DNA from: Opitutia bacterium UBA4506
GTDB taxonomy: Bacteria; Verrucomicrobiota; Verrucomicrobiia; Opitutales; Puniceicoccaceae
Direction: 5' to 3'
Assembly: GCA_002388665.1 (NCBI GenBank)
Contig: DGMY01000092.1
Location: 6,189 to 70,188, forward strand
Length of the DNA stretch: 64,000 nt
The notes under the pieces: model-generated
Database searches by the model: none
Told to the model about the DNA's origin: nothing
Seen by the model: only the letters and a program-made list of their open reading frames with translations
Made by a program: the position numbers and the translations under genes
In this document: piece by piece, positions 27,144 through 34,850 of the stretch
How the letters are laid out: every line of letters starts with the position of its first letter
Position numbering within the stretch: position 1 is the first letter of the stretch

Positions 27144-28205
27144 TCAACCTCTGTAGCTGACAAGACGCTGTTCCTTAACGTCCCAGATCTTCAACTGAAA
27201 ACAACGGTAGATGTCCACGGGGGAGAGGCTTGTCGTCTTCGCATGCTGCAGCTCGGGAATCGCCTCATAAACTTCGGGAAGCCGGTAAAAGGGAATCCGC
27301 GCATTCAGGTGATGAATATGATGGAAGCCAATGTTCCCGGTGAACCAATGGAGGATCTTTGGCATCTTCATAAAGCTCGATGACTCCAAAGCAGCACCTT
27401 CATAGGTCCATCCGTCTTCGTCTTTCAGAACGACTCTTGGGAAATTATGCTGAGCGTAAAAGAGGTACGACCCTAGACACGCACCGATTAAAAATGGCAG
27501 ACAGATCGCAAGTAGTACGGCCAGCCAGCCAAAGACGACTGCAACAGTCGCGATCAACACTCCATGAATCACGAGAGCCAAGAACCCATCGATGTGTTTC
27601 TTTGGATGATCGCAAAACGGCTCTATGCACATGGAAACGATGAAAGCAGTGATATACCCAAACAATATCGTCAACGGGTGTCGGCTGATTCGGTAGCGAC
27701 AACGAGTTCCAAAGGAAGATGCCCGATACCGCTCAACCGTCATTGTCGGGAACGACCCCAGGTCGTTCCCGTGCAATTTCGAATTGTGCGCGTGGTGCGA
27801 ATCATGAGAATGCTTCCATACACTGCTGGGAGTCAGCAGCAATACTCCAACCACTTTCATCAGCCATTCCGCTAACTTGGATTTGGGGAGTATCGCTCGG
27901 TGCTGGTGATCGTGATAGATCACAAATACCCGGACAATCATCAGCGCTGCGAGAACACTGCTGATTACTCTGAATGGCATCGCCCAGAACGGAAACGTTC
28001 CAGCAACAGTCAAACCAAGCAGAGTGATCGAAGAGATAATCGCAAACCAACTCTTCGCAGGGATGTCCCGAGCAAATTTAGCCGTTTCCCGCGAAATCTT
28101 TTTACCACGAGGGGTGCCAACGCTGCCGCCTTCCGATGGAGAGATGCCTCCTGCAGGAGGTCTCGCATCGGGAGCGACTAGTTCTGAAGCCGTCGCGGTG
28201 CTCAT
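27144..28205 (-). CDS. Fatty acid desaturase, membrane di-iron type
   Basis: Integral membrane enzyme of 353 aa that puts double bonds into acyl chains, making membranes more fluid. Three His boxes are present: VIYHDHQHRAIL, KHSHDSHHAHN and GNIGFHHIHHLNARI. Hydrophobic spans occur in pairs between the boxes (ISSITLLGLTVAGTFPFWAM; VLIATVAVVFGWLAVLLAIC). The N-terminal 45 residues are Pro/Gly-rich and cytoplasmic. The start ATG overlaps the helicase stop by four bases (ATGA), so the two genes are translated from one message. The protein resembles the acyl-lipid omega-3/omega-6-type branch; the regiochemistry is unknown. Confidence 0.92.
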   Translation of the reverse strand: MSTATASELVAPDARPPAGGISPSEGGSVGTPRGKKISRETAKFARDIPAKSWFAIISSITLLGLTVAGTFPFWAMPFRVISSVLAALMIVRVFVIYHDHQHRAILPKSKLAEWLMKVVGVLLLTPSSVWKHSHDSHHAHNSKLHGNDLGSFPTMTVERYRASSFGTRCRYRISRHPLTILFGYITAFIVSMCIEPFCDHPKKHIDGFLALVIHGVLIATVAVVFGWLAVLLAICLPFLIGACLGSYLFYAQHNFPRVVLKDEDGWTYEGAALESSSFMKMPKILHWFTGNIGFHHIHHLNARIPFYRLPEVYEAIPELQHAKTTSLSPVDIYRCFQLKIWDVKEQRLVSYRG

Positions 28206-29575
28206 GCACGTTCCTTCCGCTGAGTGCTCGGGCGTCCGGGGCCGCCACTACGTTGTCCACGTGCACCGGGCTTACCACCCCGTCCACGTCCGGCAAATCC
28301 ACCGCCACCCTGGCGATCATTGCCACCGCGCCCGAAGGAGCGGTTGCGATTTCCACCGCGGTAACCACCGCCGCCGCCCTTGCGGCCTTTTCCTCCGCCG
28401 GACTTGCGCATGGGCATGCCTTCGTAGTGGAATGGCTGTTCGAGCTCTAAATCAATCTCGCGCCCGAGGTGCCGTTCAATTTGGAATAGCTCACTGGTGG
28501 TGGCCTCATCGCAGAAGCTGATCGCTCGACCGGATGCTTCGGCACGGGCGGTTCGTCCAATCCGGTGTACGTAAGTATCCGCTTCGTTCGGAAGGTCGAA
28601 ATTCACGACCAACCCAATGTCTTTCACGTCAATGCCTCGAGCCGCTACGTCTGTAGCCACAAGAACCGAAACCCGTCCTTCGCGGAAGCGATCCAATGCT
28701 TTTTGACGAGCCGCTTGGGTCTTGTTCCCGTGAATCGCTTCACTGACAATTCCAAAGCCTTTCAGTTTCTTCGAAAGTTTATCCGCACCGTGCTTTGTAC
28801 GGCTGAAGACCAGCGTACGAAGATCGGAGGGCGCCCCTTGGCTGTCGGTCAGATAATACTGCAACAGAGGGAGTTTATCTTCGGTCCGAACGTGGCAAAC
28901 CTTTTGTTCAATCCGCTCAACCACTGGCTTACCCGGATCAATGCGGACTTCCACTGGATTATCGATGAAACGATCCGCAACTGAACGAACTTGACCAGAA
29001 AGAGTCGCGGTAAAGAGAGCTGTCTGCCGTTTGGCAGGCATCATCGCCGCAATCTTCTTCACGTCGTGAACAAATCCCATGTCGAGCATGCGGTCCACTT
29101 CGTCCAAGACGAGGAACTCTACGCGTTCCAGTGAAATGTGCCCTTGGTTAATCAGATCGAGCAGACGGCCCGGTGTCGCCACTAGGACGTCAACTCCGCG
29201 CCGCATCGCACTCACTTGAGGGCGTTGGCTGACTCCCCCATAAACCAAGCAGTGGCGGATCCGGAGAAACTTTCCATATTTGGAAAAGTTGTCTCCCACC
29301 TGTACCGCCAGTTCCCGGGTGGGAGTGAGCACCAATGCCCGCGCACAGTTTGCGACCGGACGTTCCGGACGTTCCGCCATGTGGTGAAGGATCGGCAACG
29401 CAAAAGCTGCTGTCTTTCCAGTACCTGTCTGGGCACATCCAATGATGTCTCTTCCTTCAAGCTGAGCCGGAATTGACTGTGCTTGAATAGGAGAAGGTGT
29501 TTCGTAGCTGAGTTCGCGCAAGGCGCGTTGAATCGGCTCCGCCAATGGCAGATCCGTAAATGTAGTCGTGGTCAT
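28202..29575 (-). CDS. DEAD-box RNA helicase (RhlE-like) with a DEVD motif II
   Basis: ATP-dependent RNA helicase of 457 aa. Motifs in order: FTDLPLAEPIQRAL (Q-motif region), CAQTGTGKTAAFALP (I), PTRELAVQV (Ia), VATPGRLLDL (Ib), LVLDEVDRMLDMGF (II), FTATLSG (III), VLVATDVAARGIDV (V) and YVHRIGRTARA (VI). Motif II is DEVD, where the family almost always has DEAD. Motif III is TATLSG rather than SATL. The tail is a long Gly/Arg-rich region (KGRKGGGGGYRGGNRNRSFG) suited to RNA binding. Start ATG at 29575. Coupled by an ATGA overlap to the desaturase; a hairpin lies in its leader. Confidence 0.95.
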   Translation of the reverse strand: MTTTTFTDLPLAEPIQRALRELSYETPSPIQAQSIPAQLEGRDIIGCAQTGTGKTAAFALPILHHMAERPERPVANCARALVLTPTRELAVQVGDNFSKYGKFLRIRHCLVYGGVSQRPQVSAMRRGVDVLVATPGRLLDLINQGHISLERVEFLVLDEVDRMLDMGFVHDVKKIAAMMPAKRQTALFTATLSGQVRSVADRFIDNPVEVRIDPGKPVVERIEQKVCHVRTEDKLPLLQYYLTDSQGAPSDLRTLVFSRTKHGADKLSKKLKGFGIVSEAIHGNKTQAARQKALDRFREGRVSVLVATDVAARGIDVKDIGLVVNFDLPNEADTYVHRIGRTARAEASGRAISFCDEATTSELFQIERHLGREIDLELEQPFHYEGMPMRKSGGGKGRKGGGGGYRGGNRNRSFGRGGNDRQGGGGFAGRGRGGKPGARGQRSGGPGRPSTQRKERA

Positions 29576-29607
29576 GTCTGAATGGGGCCGATTGGGCCAC
29601 CGTAGTT

Positions 29608-29649
29608 TCGATGAGATTTGGTTAGAAACCCTCAGCAATCTCTCATCGA
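29608..29649 (-). promoter_or_regulatory. Leader hairpin upstream of the helicase-desaturase operon
   Basis: Perfect 9-bp arms TCGATGAGA/TCTCATCGA, 24 bases apart, with an inner GGTT/AACC stem in the loop. It lies 33 to 74 bases before the helicase ATG, in the probable 5' untranslated RNA. A second small hairpin (GGCC-CAATC-GGCC) sits nearer the start. A temperature- or protein-responsive leader is plausible but unproven. Confidence 0.45.
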
Positions 29650-29761
29650 TTAAGACCGGTCAGGGAACCCGAATAGAACCATTCAGGCGGGACATGTATC
29701 CCTAAGAAATTCGCAACATGACAGCGCTCGACTGTAATGCAAGGTCAATCGACAGAAATTG

Positions 29762-30454
29762 CTACGTGAGGGATTCGGACGGATTTTGCTTCTCTTTGCG
29801 CGCCAGATAGCTACGTCCAATTCCACTCACCCAGACAGACCAGAGAAAAACCAAGGGGGCGAGGGTCTCAATCCCCTCTTCCAATGCTTGAAAATGGATG
29901 ACCCACCCTTCTCCAACCGTAATTCCAAAAAGGTTGTTCAATTCGGCCGGCAATCGATCCAGCGACTTGCCCAAAACCAGACATACACCGGTAATAAAGA
30001 GCCAGACTCCAGACCGGGCACTCCATCCGTTCTCAAAGAACAGGAAGCGAATCGCCGCATAAAATGCGTAAATAAGCCCAGCAGCCAGAATGAGCACAAT
30101 GATTCCCGCGATCAACCGTTCCGCCAACGGATAGGATGCGTTCTCGTAGTAGTTGATCTTCAGAACACCTTCACTGGTGAATTTCTTTTGCCAGTCCGCC
30201 TCGCGGGCCGCTAGGGCCAAGCTCAGTATCGCGAAGGAAACCGCCCGATAACCAACCGGTCGAACCCGAATGAAGATCATCACGGCTCCGGCGAGCCAGC
30301 CGTAAAAAGAGATGGTTTCAACGATCCCTCCTTCTGCGTAGGTACGCTGGAAGGCAGCATCGGATAGGAAGAGAGGCGATACTGCGAGAAACACGACCAC
30401 TGCGGCCACAAAGGCCAACAAAAGCCGGTCCCCCGGAAAAATTCGAAAAGACAT
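29762..30454 (-). CDS. Multi-helix membrane protein, function unknown
   Basis: A 230-aa protein with six or seven hydrophobic helices (LLLAFVAAVVVFLAVSPLFL; SFYGWLAGAVMIFI; LIAGIIVLILAAGLIYAFYA; VWLFITGVCLVLGKSLDRL; LAPLVFLWSVWVSGIG). Charged or polar motifs between them are ALAAREADWQKKFTSEGVLK and HFQALEEGIETLAP; the conserved-looking Arg/Glu/Asp in the helical part may be functional. I know no family name for it. Start ATG at 30454 with no close upstream partner; the two-component kinase stop is about 150 bases away on the same strand. Confidence 0.78.
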   Translation of the reverse strand: MSFRIFPGDRLLLAFVAAVVVFLAVSPLFLSDAAFQRTYAEGGIVETISFYGWLAGAVMIFIRVRPVGYRAVSFAILSLALAAREADWQKKFTSEGVLKINYYENASYPLAERLIAGIIVLILAAGLIYAFYAAIRFLFFENGWSARSGVWLFITGVCLVLGKSLDRLPAELNNLFGITVGEGWVIHFQALEEGIETLAPLVFLWSVWVSGIGRSYLARKEKQNPSESLT

Positions 30455-30605
30455 TTCGCAAAACTAACGATATTCTTCTGTAAGTAAATGAATTTCAAGC
30501 GCCAGAGAGGTTCCTCAAAGCGCCTCGATCACGGAAGCGCTCGCCTTCAAGTTGAGGGTGTTGAGCTTGCCTGCGGGATCGAGGCCCCAACACCTGCAAG
30601 ATCCT

Positions 30606-32117
30606 CTACGATTCCTCTGAACCGGGAAGCGTGACCACAAATCGAATACGATCCTCCTCCCCTGATTCTAGCACCAGATCTCCTCCCTGAGCTCTTGTGA
30701 ATTCCCGGGAAATACTGAGGCCCAACCCCAGTCCAGCACTCCCGGACCCACTGGTGCGCGAACTATCCCCCCGGGAAAACCGGTCGAATATCGTGTTTCG
30801 AAAATTCTCTGGAATCGCCGGCCCCGTATTCGACACCGCGATCTTTGCCGCTCCGTCAGAACGAAATATCTCGACGTCAACCTGACCTCCCTCCCGATTG
30901 TAACTACCGGCATTGCTCAATAGATTTAGAAGGACCTGCCGGACAAGAGCCGGATCGCAGGTCAATTTCAATGGCACCGAGGCACCAGCCACAAACTCAA
31001 TCCCGGGAAAGGCCTCCCTCATTTCCTCCACTACTTCGACTACCATTTTAGTCAGGTCCGTGGGCTTCTGGTCGAGGTGCAGTCCTCCTCCATCGATCCG
31101 GGCGAGTAAGTGGAGCTTGCGCACAATTTCCCGCAGCCGGCTCAGTTCATCAGCAATCTCAACCAACCGCAGCTGCTCCGGCGACCCGTCCACTGCTTCC
31201 GTTACCGCATCGTCAATTTTGCCAGTGAGAATGGTTAGGGGCGTATTCAACTCATGCGCAGCGTCTTGGCCAAATCTCCTGGCCTGTCCGAAGCTCCTCT
31301 CGAGCCTCTCCATCATTCCGTTAAATACATCGACCAGTTCTCGAAACTCACGCTCCATCCCAGCCCCTGAGATTCGATGCGATAGGTCCTCCGCTGTCGT
31401 CGATGCAGCCACTTTGGTCAACTTGCGAATCGGTGCGATTGCCCGCGATGATAATACCCATGCCCCGAAAGCCACTAAACCGAGAGACAAGGGGGCCGCT
31501 ATTGCGGATACGAGAAACAACTGCTTCATCTGAGGCCGGTGGATCGTACCCGGAACGCCGACCAACACATCTCCATCAATTCCCGATACGCCGGCTATGA
31601 TCCATCCATGAGGTAGATCTCCAGACGAGAGAATCTGCAATCCGTCGCGAACCCTTGGTAGTGGCGGTGAATCTCTCCCCTCCTTGCGCCGCCGTTCCCG
31701 AGGTTTGTCATCTGGACGTTTACCCAAGACCCACGCCCGCATATTCGTCTGGGGCAAACTCGCTCCGATAGCTCTCAGCTCCGCAATGTCTTCAATTGGC
31801 CACCCCGGCCCCCACTGCCAGTCCCCTCGCCTCGTCGCGACCGCATACACCGCACCGAACTCCTCCATCCTCCCCAAGAGTCGGCCCGCCATGCGATTTT
31901 CCAATGGGGTCATGCCGTCTCCGGTCAGCCGAAGAATCGCCGGAGCCGTCTGCACCAAAAGCTCTTCCAGCTGAATTTCCAGGTTTCGCCGAAGTTCCCG
32001 TTGGTAGAATCCTAGCGATAAAAGCCCAAATCCCAGAATCCCGATGGCCGCAATCAGAGTCGAATGAATGATCATTCGACCACGAAAGCTCGCGGCTGAC
32101 TGCTTTGGTCGCGTCAT
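30606..32117 (-). CDS. Sensor histidine kinase (HAMP, HisKA, HATPase)
   Basis: A 503-aa membrane kinase partnered with the OmpR-type regulator. An N-terminal membrane helix (MIIHSTLIAAIGILGFGLLS) is followed by a periplasmic domain of about 150 residues with a basic/acidic stretch (GKRPDDKPRERRRKEGRDSP). The second helix (SAIAAPLSLGLVAFGAWVLS) and a HAMP linker come next. The HisKA box is DAAHELNTPLTILTGK (phospho-His near residue 290), and the ATPase domain has LLNLLSNAGSYN and SAGLGLGLSISREFTRAQGG. The ATG at 32117 overlaps the regulator's stop in an ATGA. It lies opposite the EF-hand gene's operon head, so the signal may be a divalent cation; this is inference. Confidence 0.93.
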   Translation of the reverse strand: MTRPKQSAASFRGRMIIHSTLIAAIGILGFGLLSLGFYQRELRRNLEIQLEELLVQTAPAILRLTGDGMTPLENRMAGRLLGRMEEFGAVYAVATRRGDWQWGPGWPIEDIAELRAIGASLPQTNMRAWVLGKRPDDKPRERRRKEGRDSPPLPRVRDGLQILSSGDLPHGWIIAGVSGIDGDVLVGVPGTIHRPQMKQLFLVSAIAAPLSLGLVAFGAWVLSSRAIAPIRKLTKVAASTTAEDLSHRISGAGMEREFRELVDVFNGMMERLERSFGQARRFGQDAAHELNTPLTILTGKIDDAVTEAVDGSPEQLRLVEIADELSRLREIVRKLHLLARIDGGGLHLDQKPTDLTKMVVEVVEEMREAFPGIEFVAGASVPLKLTCDPALVRQVLLNLLSNAGSYNREGGQVDVEIFRSDGAAKIAVSNTGPAIPENFRNTIFDRFSRGDSSRTSGSGSAGLGLGLSISREFTRAQGGDLVLESGEEDRIRFVVTLPGSEES

Positions 32118-32779
32118 CCCTTGAATCGGTACCCGACTCCGCGAACGGTATCGATCCAATCGCGATTCTCTTCGCCGAGGTGCTGCCGCAACCGTTTTAC
32201 ATACACGTCCACTAGGTTCGTTTGCGGATCGAAATCATAATCCCAGACTCGGTCGAGTATCTGTGTGCGGGTAAATACTCTCCCTGGAGAACGAACCAGC
32301 ATCTCCAACAATGAAAACTCCCGCGCTGTCAATTCGAGCGCATTTCCCCCAACCGAAACTTCGCGGGTGGCCACATTCATCCGTACGGGGCCCGCCTCCA
32401 CAAGATTGAGCTGGTCTCCTTTGGAGCGTCGACACACCGCTCTCAGCCGCGCCACCAGTTCGTCTACGTGAAAAGGCTTTGGAAGATAGTCATCCGCACC
32501 GAGGTTGAGGCCTTCCACCCGCTCGTCCCACTCGCCCCGGGCAGATAGTACCAGCACCGGAAGATTGATCCCCTCCCGCCTGATACTGCGCAGTAGACTT
32601 AAACCATCTCGCCCTGGGAGCATGATATCCAATACGGCCCCGTCATAGCTGCGCGTTTTGAGAAGATCATAGGCGTCGTTCCCATCGCCCACTGGGTCGA
32701 CGACAAATCCACTTTCTCGCAGCGCTTTCGCTACCCACTCGCGAATTTTTCGCTCATCCTCCACCAGCAGAATTTTCAC
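32114..32779 (-). CDS. OmpR/PhoB-family response regulator
   Basis: A 221-aa DNA-binding regulator. The receiver domain has VKILLVEDERKIREWV (acidic pocket), AVLDIMLPGRDGLSLL (phospho-Asp near 51), VLSARGEWDERVEGLNLGAD and YLPKPFHVDELVARL (conserved Lys). The winged-helix domain has LTAREFSLLEMLVRSPGRVF and YDFDPQTNLVDVYVKRLRQH. The GTG at 32779 is preferred because the protein then starts on the first receiver strand; a TTG upstream at 32821 is in frame. The regulator and kinase overlap (ATGA). Between this start and the divergent EF-hand gene is a perfect palindrome. Confidence 0.93.
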   Translation of the reverse strand: MKILLVEDERKIREWVAKALRESGFVVDPVGDGNDAYDLLKTRSYDGAVLDIMLPGRDGLSLLRSIRREGINLPVLVLSARGEWDERVEGLNLGADDYLPKPFHVDELVARLRAVCRRSKGDQLNLVEAGPVRMNVATREVSVGGNALELTAREFSLLEMLVRSPGRVFTRTQILDRVWDYDFDPQTNLVDVYVKRLRQHLGEENRDWIDTVRGVGYRFKG

Positions 32780-32836
32780 AATCAAAACTTTACCACGCCT
32801 CAGCTCACGGCCGCAATCCAAGTAGTCTTTTGCTAG

Positions 32837-32854
32837 ATGAATTTTTATTCATCA
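32837..32854. promoter_or_regulatory. Perfect inverted repeat in the regulator/EF-hand divergent region
   Basis: GATGAAT-TTTT-ATTCATC, 7-bp arms around four T, located 58 bases from the regulator start and 100 bases from the EF-hand gene start. A second inverted repeat, CAGCGGA-CGT-TCCGCTG (32903-32919), lies nearer the EF-hand gene, probably in its leader. The first is a candidate operator. Confidence 0.5.
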
Positions 32855-32953
32855 AACCTTTCCCACTTTTGTCATGCTTCAGTGGTTAACTGGTGTCGAA
32901 TTCAGCGGACGTTCCGCTGGTACATCATCGAAACACAATTAGGAAAACCATCC

Positions 32954-33376
32954 ATGAAATCAAAACTCATTCTCCTCTCTGCCCTCACAATTCTCGGTGC
33001 CAGTGCTGTCTCAGCGGAACCATCCGGTAAAGGCGGCCCCAAGGGCGATCGCCCAGCTCCTTCTCCTGAAAAAATGCTCGAACGCTTCGACGCAAATGAA
33101 GATGGCGTCATTGATCTCGAAGAGATTGAAGTCGTCTTCACTGAGCGTAAGGAAAAGCGGGACGAACACATGAAGGGCCGTCCAGAAGGCAAGAAGCAAG
33201 GCGGCAAAAAGCGGGGTGGACCCAAGGATCCTGCCAAGTTCTCAGAAATCATCATCGAGAAATTCGATGTAGATGGTGACGGGAGCTTGAACCAGGAAGA
33301 ACTGCAAGAGTTCTTCTCCGAAGCGAATCAAAAGAAGGGTAAAGGTCCTCGCAAACCAAAGGCTTCTCAGGAATAA
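32954..33376 (+). CDS. Secreted EF-hand protein
   Basis: A 140-aa exported protein. A signal peptide (MKSKLILLSALTILGASAVS, cleavage after VSA) is followed by a Gly/Pro/Lys-rich stretch and two EF-hand loops: DANEDGVIDLEE (near residue 50) and DVDGDGSLNQEE (near residue 110). Between them lies a very basic segment (EGKKQGGKKRGGPKD). The ligand positions (Asp, Asn/Asp, Asp, Glu) are intact in both, so calcium binding is expected. The ATG has AGGA nine bases upstream. It is divergent from the two-component system and ends at a strong terminator. Confidence 0.88.
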   Translation: MKSKLILLSALTILGASAVSAEPSGKGGPKGDRPAPSPEKMLERFDANEDGVIDLEEIEVVFTERKEKRDEHMKGRPEGKKQGGKKRGGPKDPAKFSEIIIEKFDVDGDGSLNQEELQEFFSEANQKKGKGPRKPKASQE

Positions 33377-33408
33377 GGCTCCCACAAGAGCTTCTTCATC
33401 ATCAATCA

Positions 33409-33438
33409 AGACCCGGTCAGCAATGGCCGGGTCTTTTT
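33409..33438 (+). terminator. Rho-independent terminator after the EF-hand gene
   Basis: Stem AAGACCCGG/CCGGGTCTT with a ten-base loop, followed by five T. Confidence 0.88.
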
Positions 33439-33466
33439 GTTGGAGAGATCTCCGTGGTGACCGATC

Positions 33467-33898
33467 TCAATCCAACTGGTCCGGGAACCGTAAGAACAGG
33501 ATCACCGGAATCTGTGCGAGAACGAGGAAGATTAATGTCCCCGACCAAGCCGGGACCCCCATATCTCCTCCCGCAGCCTCCACGGCCCTCGCTTCGAACA
33601 TTACCCCGATCACCCGTGCAAAGACAAAGGCAACCGAGAGTAGTAAGAGAGCAAAGAACAGGCGCTTCCAAAGCAGCGGGGAGTTGGATCCAATTCGACC
33701 AAAGGGCAGCAGTATGAGCAGACCGAGAACGATCTCGATTCCTCCACGAACACGGAAAAACCAAGGAGGATCGAACGGGGAATCAGCCCAATCGCCGATT
33801 GCAGACACAATCAGCAAGAGTCCAACTGGGACAGCCAACCACCTCAGCCATCGGAGGATCGTTAACTTCGAAGTATTCTCTGGCGTAGGCAAAACCAC
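33467..33898 (-). CDS. Small four-helix membrane protein
   Basis: A 143-aa protein with four hydrophobic segments (LAVPVGLLLIVSAIGDWA; IEIVLGLLILLPFG; LFFALLLLSVAFVFARVIGV; SGTLIFLVLAQIPVILFL). The size and helix count recall DoxX-like proteins but no signature is clear. A GTG start at 33898 lies seven bases after the cytochrome c gene's stop, so the pair is probably co-transcribed. The terminator of the EF-hand gene sits just beyond its end. Function unknown. Confidence 0.68.
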   Translation of the reverse strand: MVLPTPENTSKLTILRWLRWLAVPVGLLLIVSAIGDWADSPFDPPWFFRVRGGIEIVLGLLILLPFGRIGSNSPLLWKRLFFALLLLSVAFVFARVIGVMFEARAVEAAGGDMGVPAWSGTLIFLVLAQIPVILFLRFPDQLD

Positions 33899-33904
33899 CG
33901 CCGA

Positions 33905-34711
33905 TTAGATGGTGTTCGGGTCGCTGGGGGCCTCGGTCTCGCCCTCGGCCTGAGCCCCAGCCTCACCTTCTCCGCTTGCCTCTTCCTGTGCTTCGGTTTC
34001 CTCGCCTTCTTGCACAATCTCTGGTTCGGCCGAAACCGTTTCGAGTGCGGGGAGGGCCAAGAGTTCATCAGCCGTCCATGAGGACCCGCGACTTCCGTAG
34101 AGTGAACGCGCTTCGGCAACCTGCTCTTCAGAGATCGGCCCAGACTGGTTTCCCCAAGCCTGGCGGATGTAGGTCAATACTGCACCAATATCTCGATCGC
34201 TCAAAAGATCACCAAATGCAGGCATCGCGCTGCCGTCATAAACAGCCCCCTTCACTTCAATCGGCCCTACCAGTCCATTGATCAAGATCGCCGAAGGCAC
34301 CACTCTCGTGTCGTTTACCCAAGCTGAATCAACCAATGGCGGATAGGTACCCGGTAGGCCGGCCCCGTTCGACTGGTGACATTGAGCACATTTTTGCGCA
34401 AATACTCTCTCCCCCCGTGCAATCGGATCAAACGCCGGTGCAGTAGATTCCTGCTGGGCGGTTGAGGGGTCGTAATTGGGGTCGTATACAAACGCACTGA
34501 ACCCGGCAGAATGCTCGCCGAGATAGATCCCACAGATAAATACCATGATCGCGAATACAAAAAGGAGCGCGATCGGTAGCGGCGGGAAGCCTTCCTGCGG
34601 CTCCTCCTTCTCACGCATCAATTGGGCGTGGACCCGCTGAACCTCAGGGTCAGAGAGAGGGCTACGCTCGGAACGTGGATGTTGCTGTTGCGGAGGAGGA
34701 TGGTCTTCCAT
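33905..34711 (-). CDS. Membrane-anchored monoheme cytochrome c
   Basis: A 268-aa protein with a short cytoplasmic start, one membrane anchor (LPIALLFVFAIMVFICGIYL) and a periplasmic class-I cytochrome c domain. The heme site is CAQCH in the sequence FAQKCAQCHQSNGAGLPGTY, and the distal Met is in GSAMPAFGDLLSD. The C-terminal 60 residues are very acidic (EGEETEAQEEASGEGEAGAQ). The ATG at 34711 is preferred to the longer frame at 34771. It is divergent from the oxidase operon with a 139-base shared promoter region, so it is likely the electron donor to the oxidase or an accessory subunit. Confidence 0.88.
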   Translation of the reverse strand: MEDHPPPQQQHPRSERSPLSDPEVQRVHAQLMREKEEPQEGFPPLPIALLFVFAIMVFICGIYLGEHSAGFSAFVYDPNYDPSTAQQESTAPAFDPIARGERVFAQKCAQCHQSNGAGLPGTYPPLVDSAWVNDTRVVPSAILINGLVGPIEVKGAVYDGSAMPAFGDLLSDRDIGAVLTYIRQAWGNQSGPISEEQVAEARSLYGSRGSSWTADELLALPALETVSAEPEIVQEGEETEAQEEASGEGEAGAQAEGETEAPSDPNTI

Positions 34712-34850
34712 ACCAAAAATTAATGAATTACAGTTGCCTTTTACTAATACAAAGTTGCCAAGATAGGACAATCAAATCAAGGATGCCCACCATAAAATTA
34801 TTGTACCCTTCGCTAATTTTCACCAATTCTCCTCCACTTTCATTACAGAA

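Noticed and set aside
33467..33898. Assignment of the 143-aa membrane protein to DoxX
   Set aside because: Length and helix count fit, but no diagnostic residues; left as unknown.
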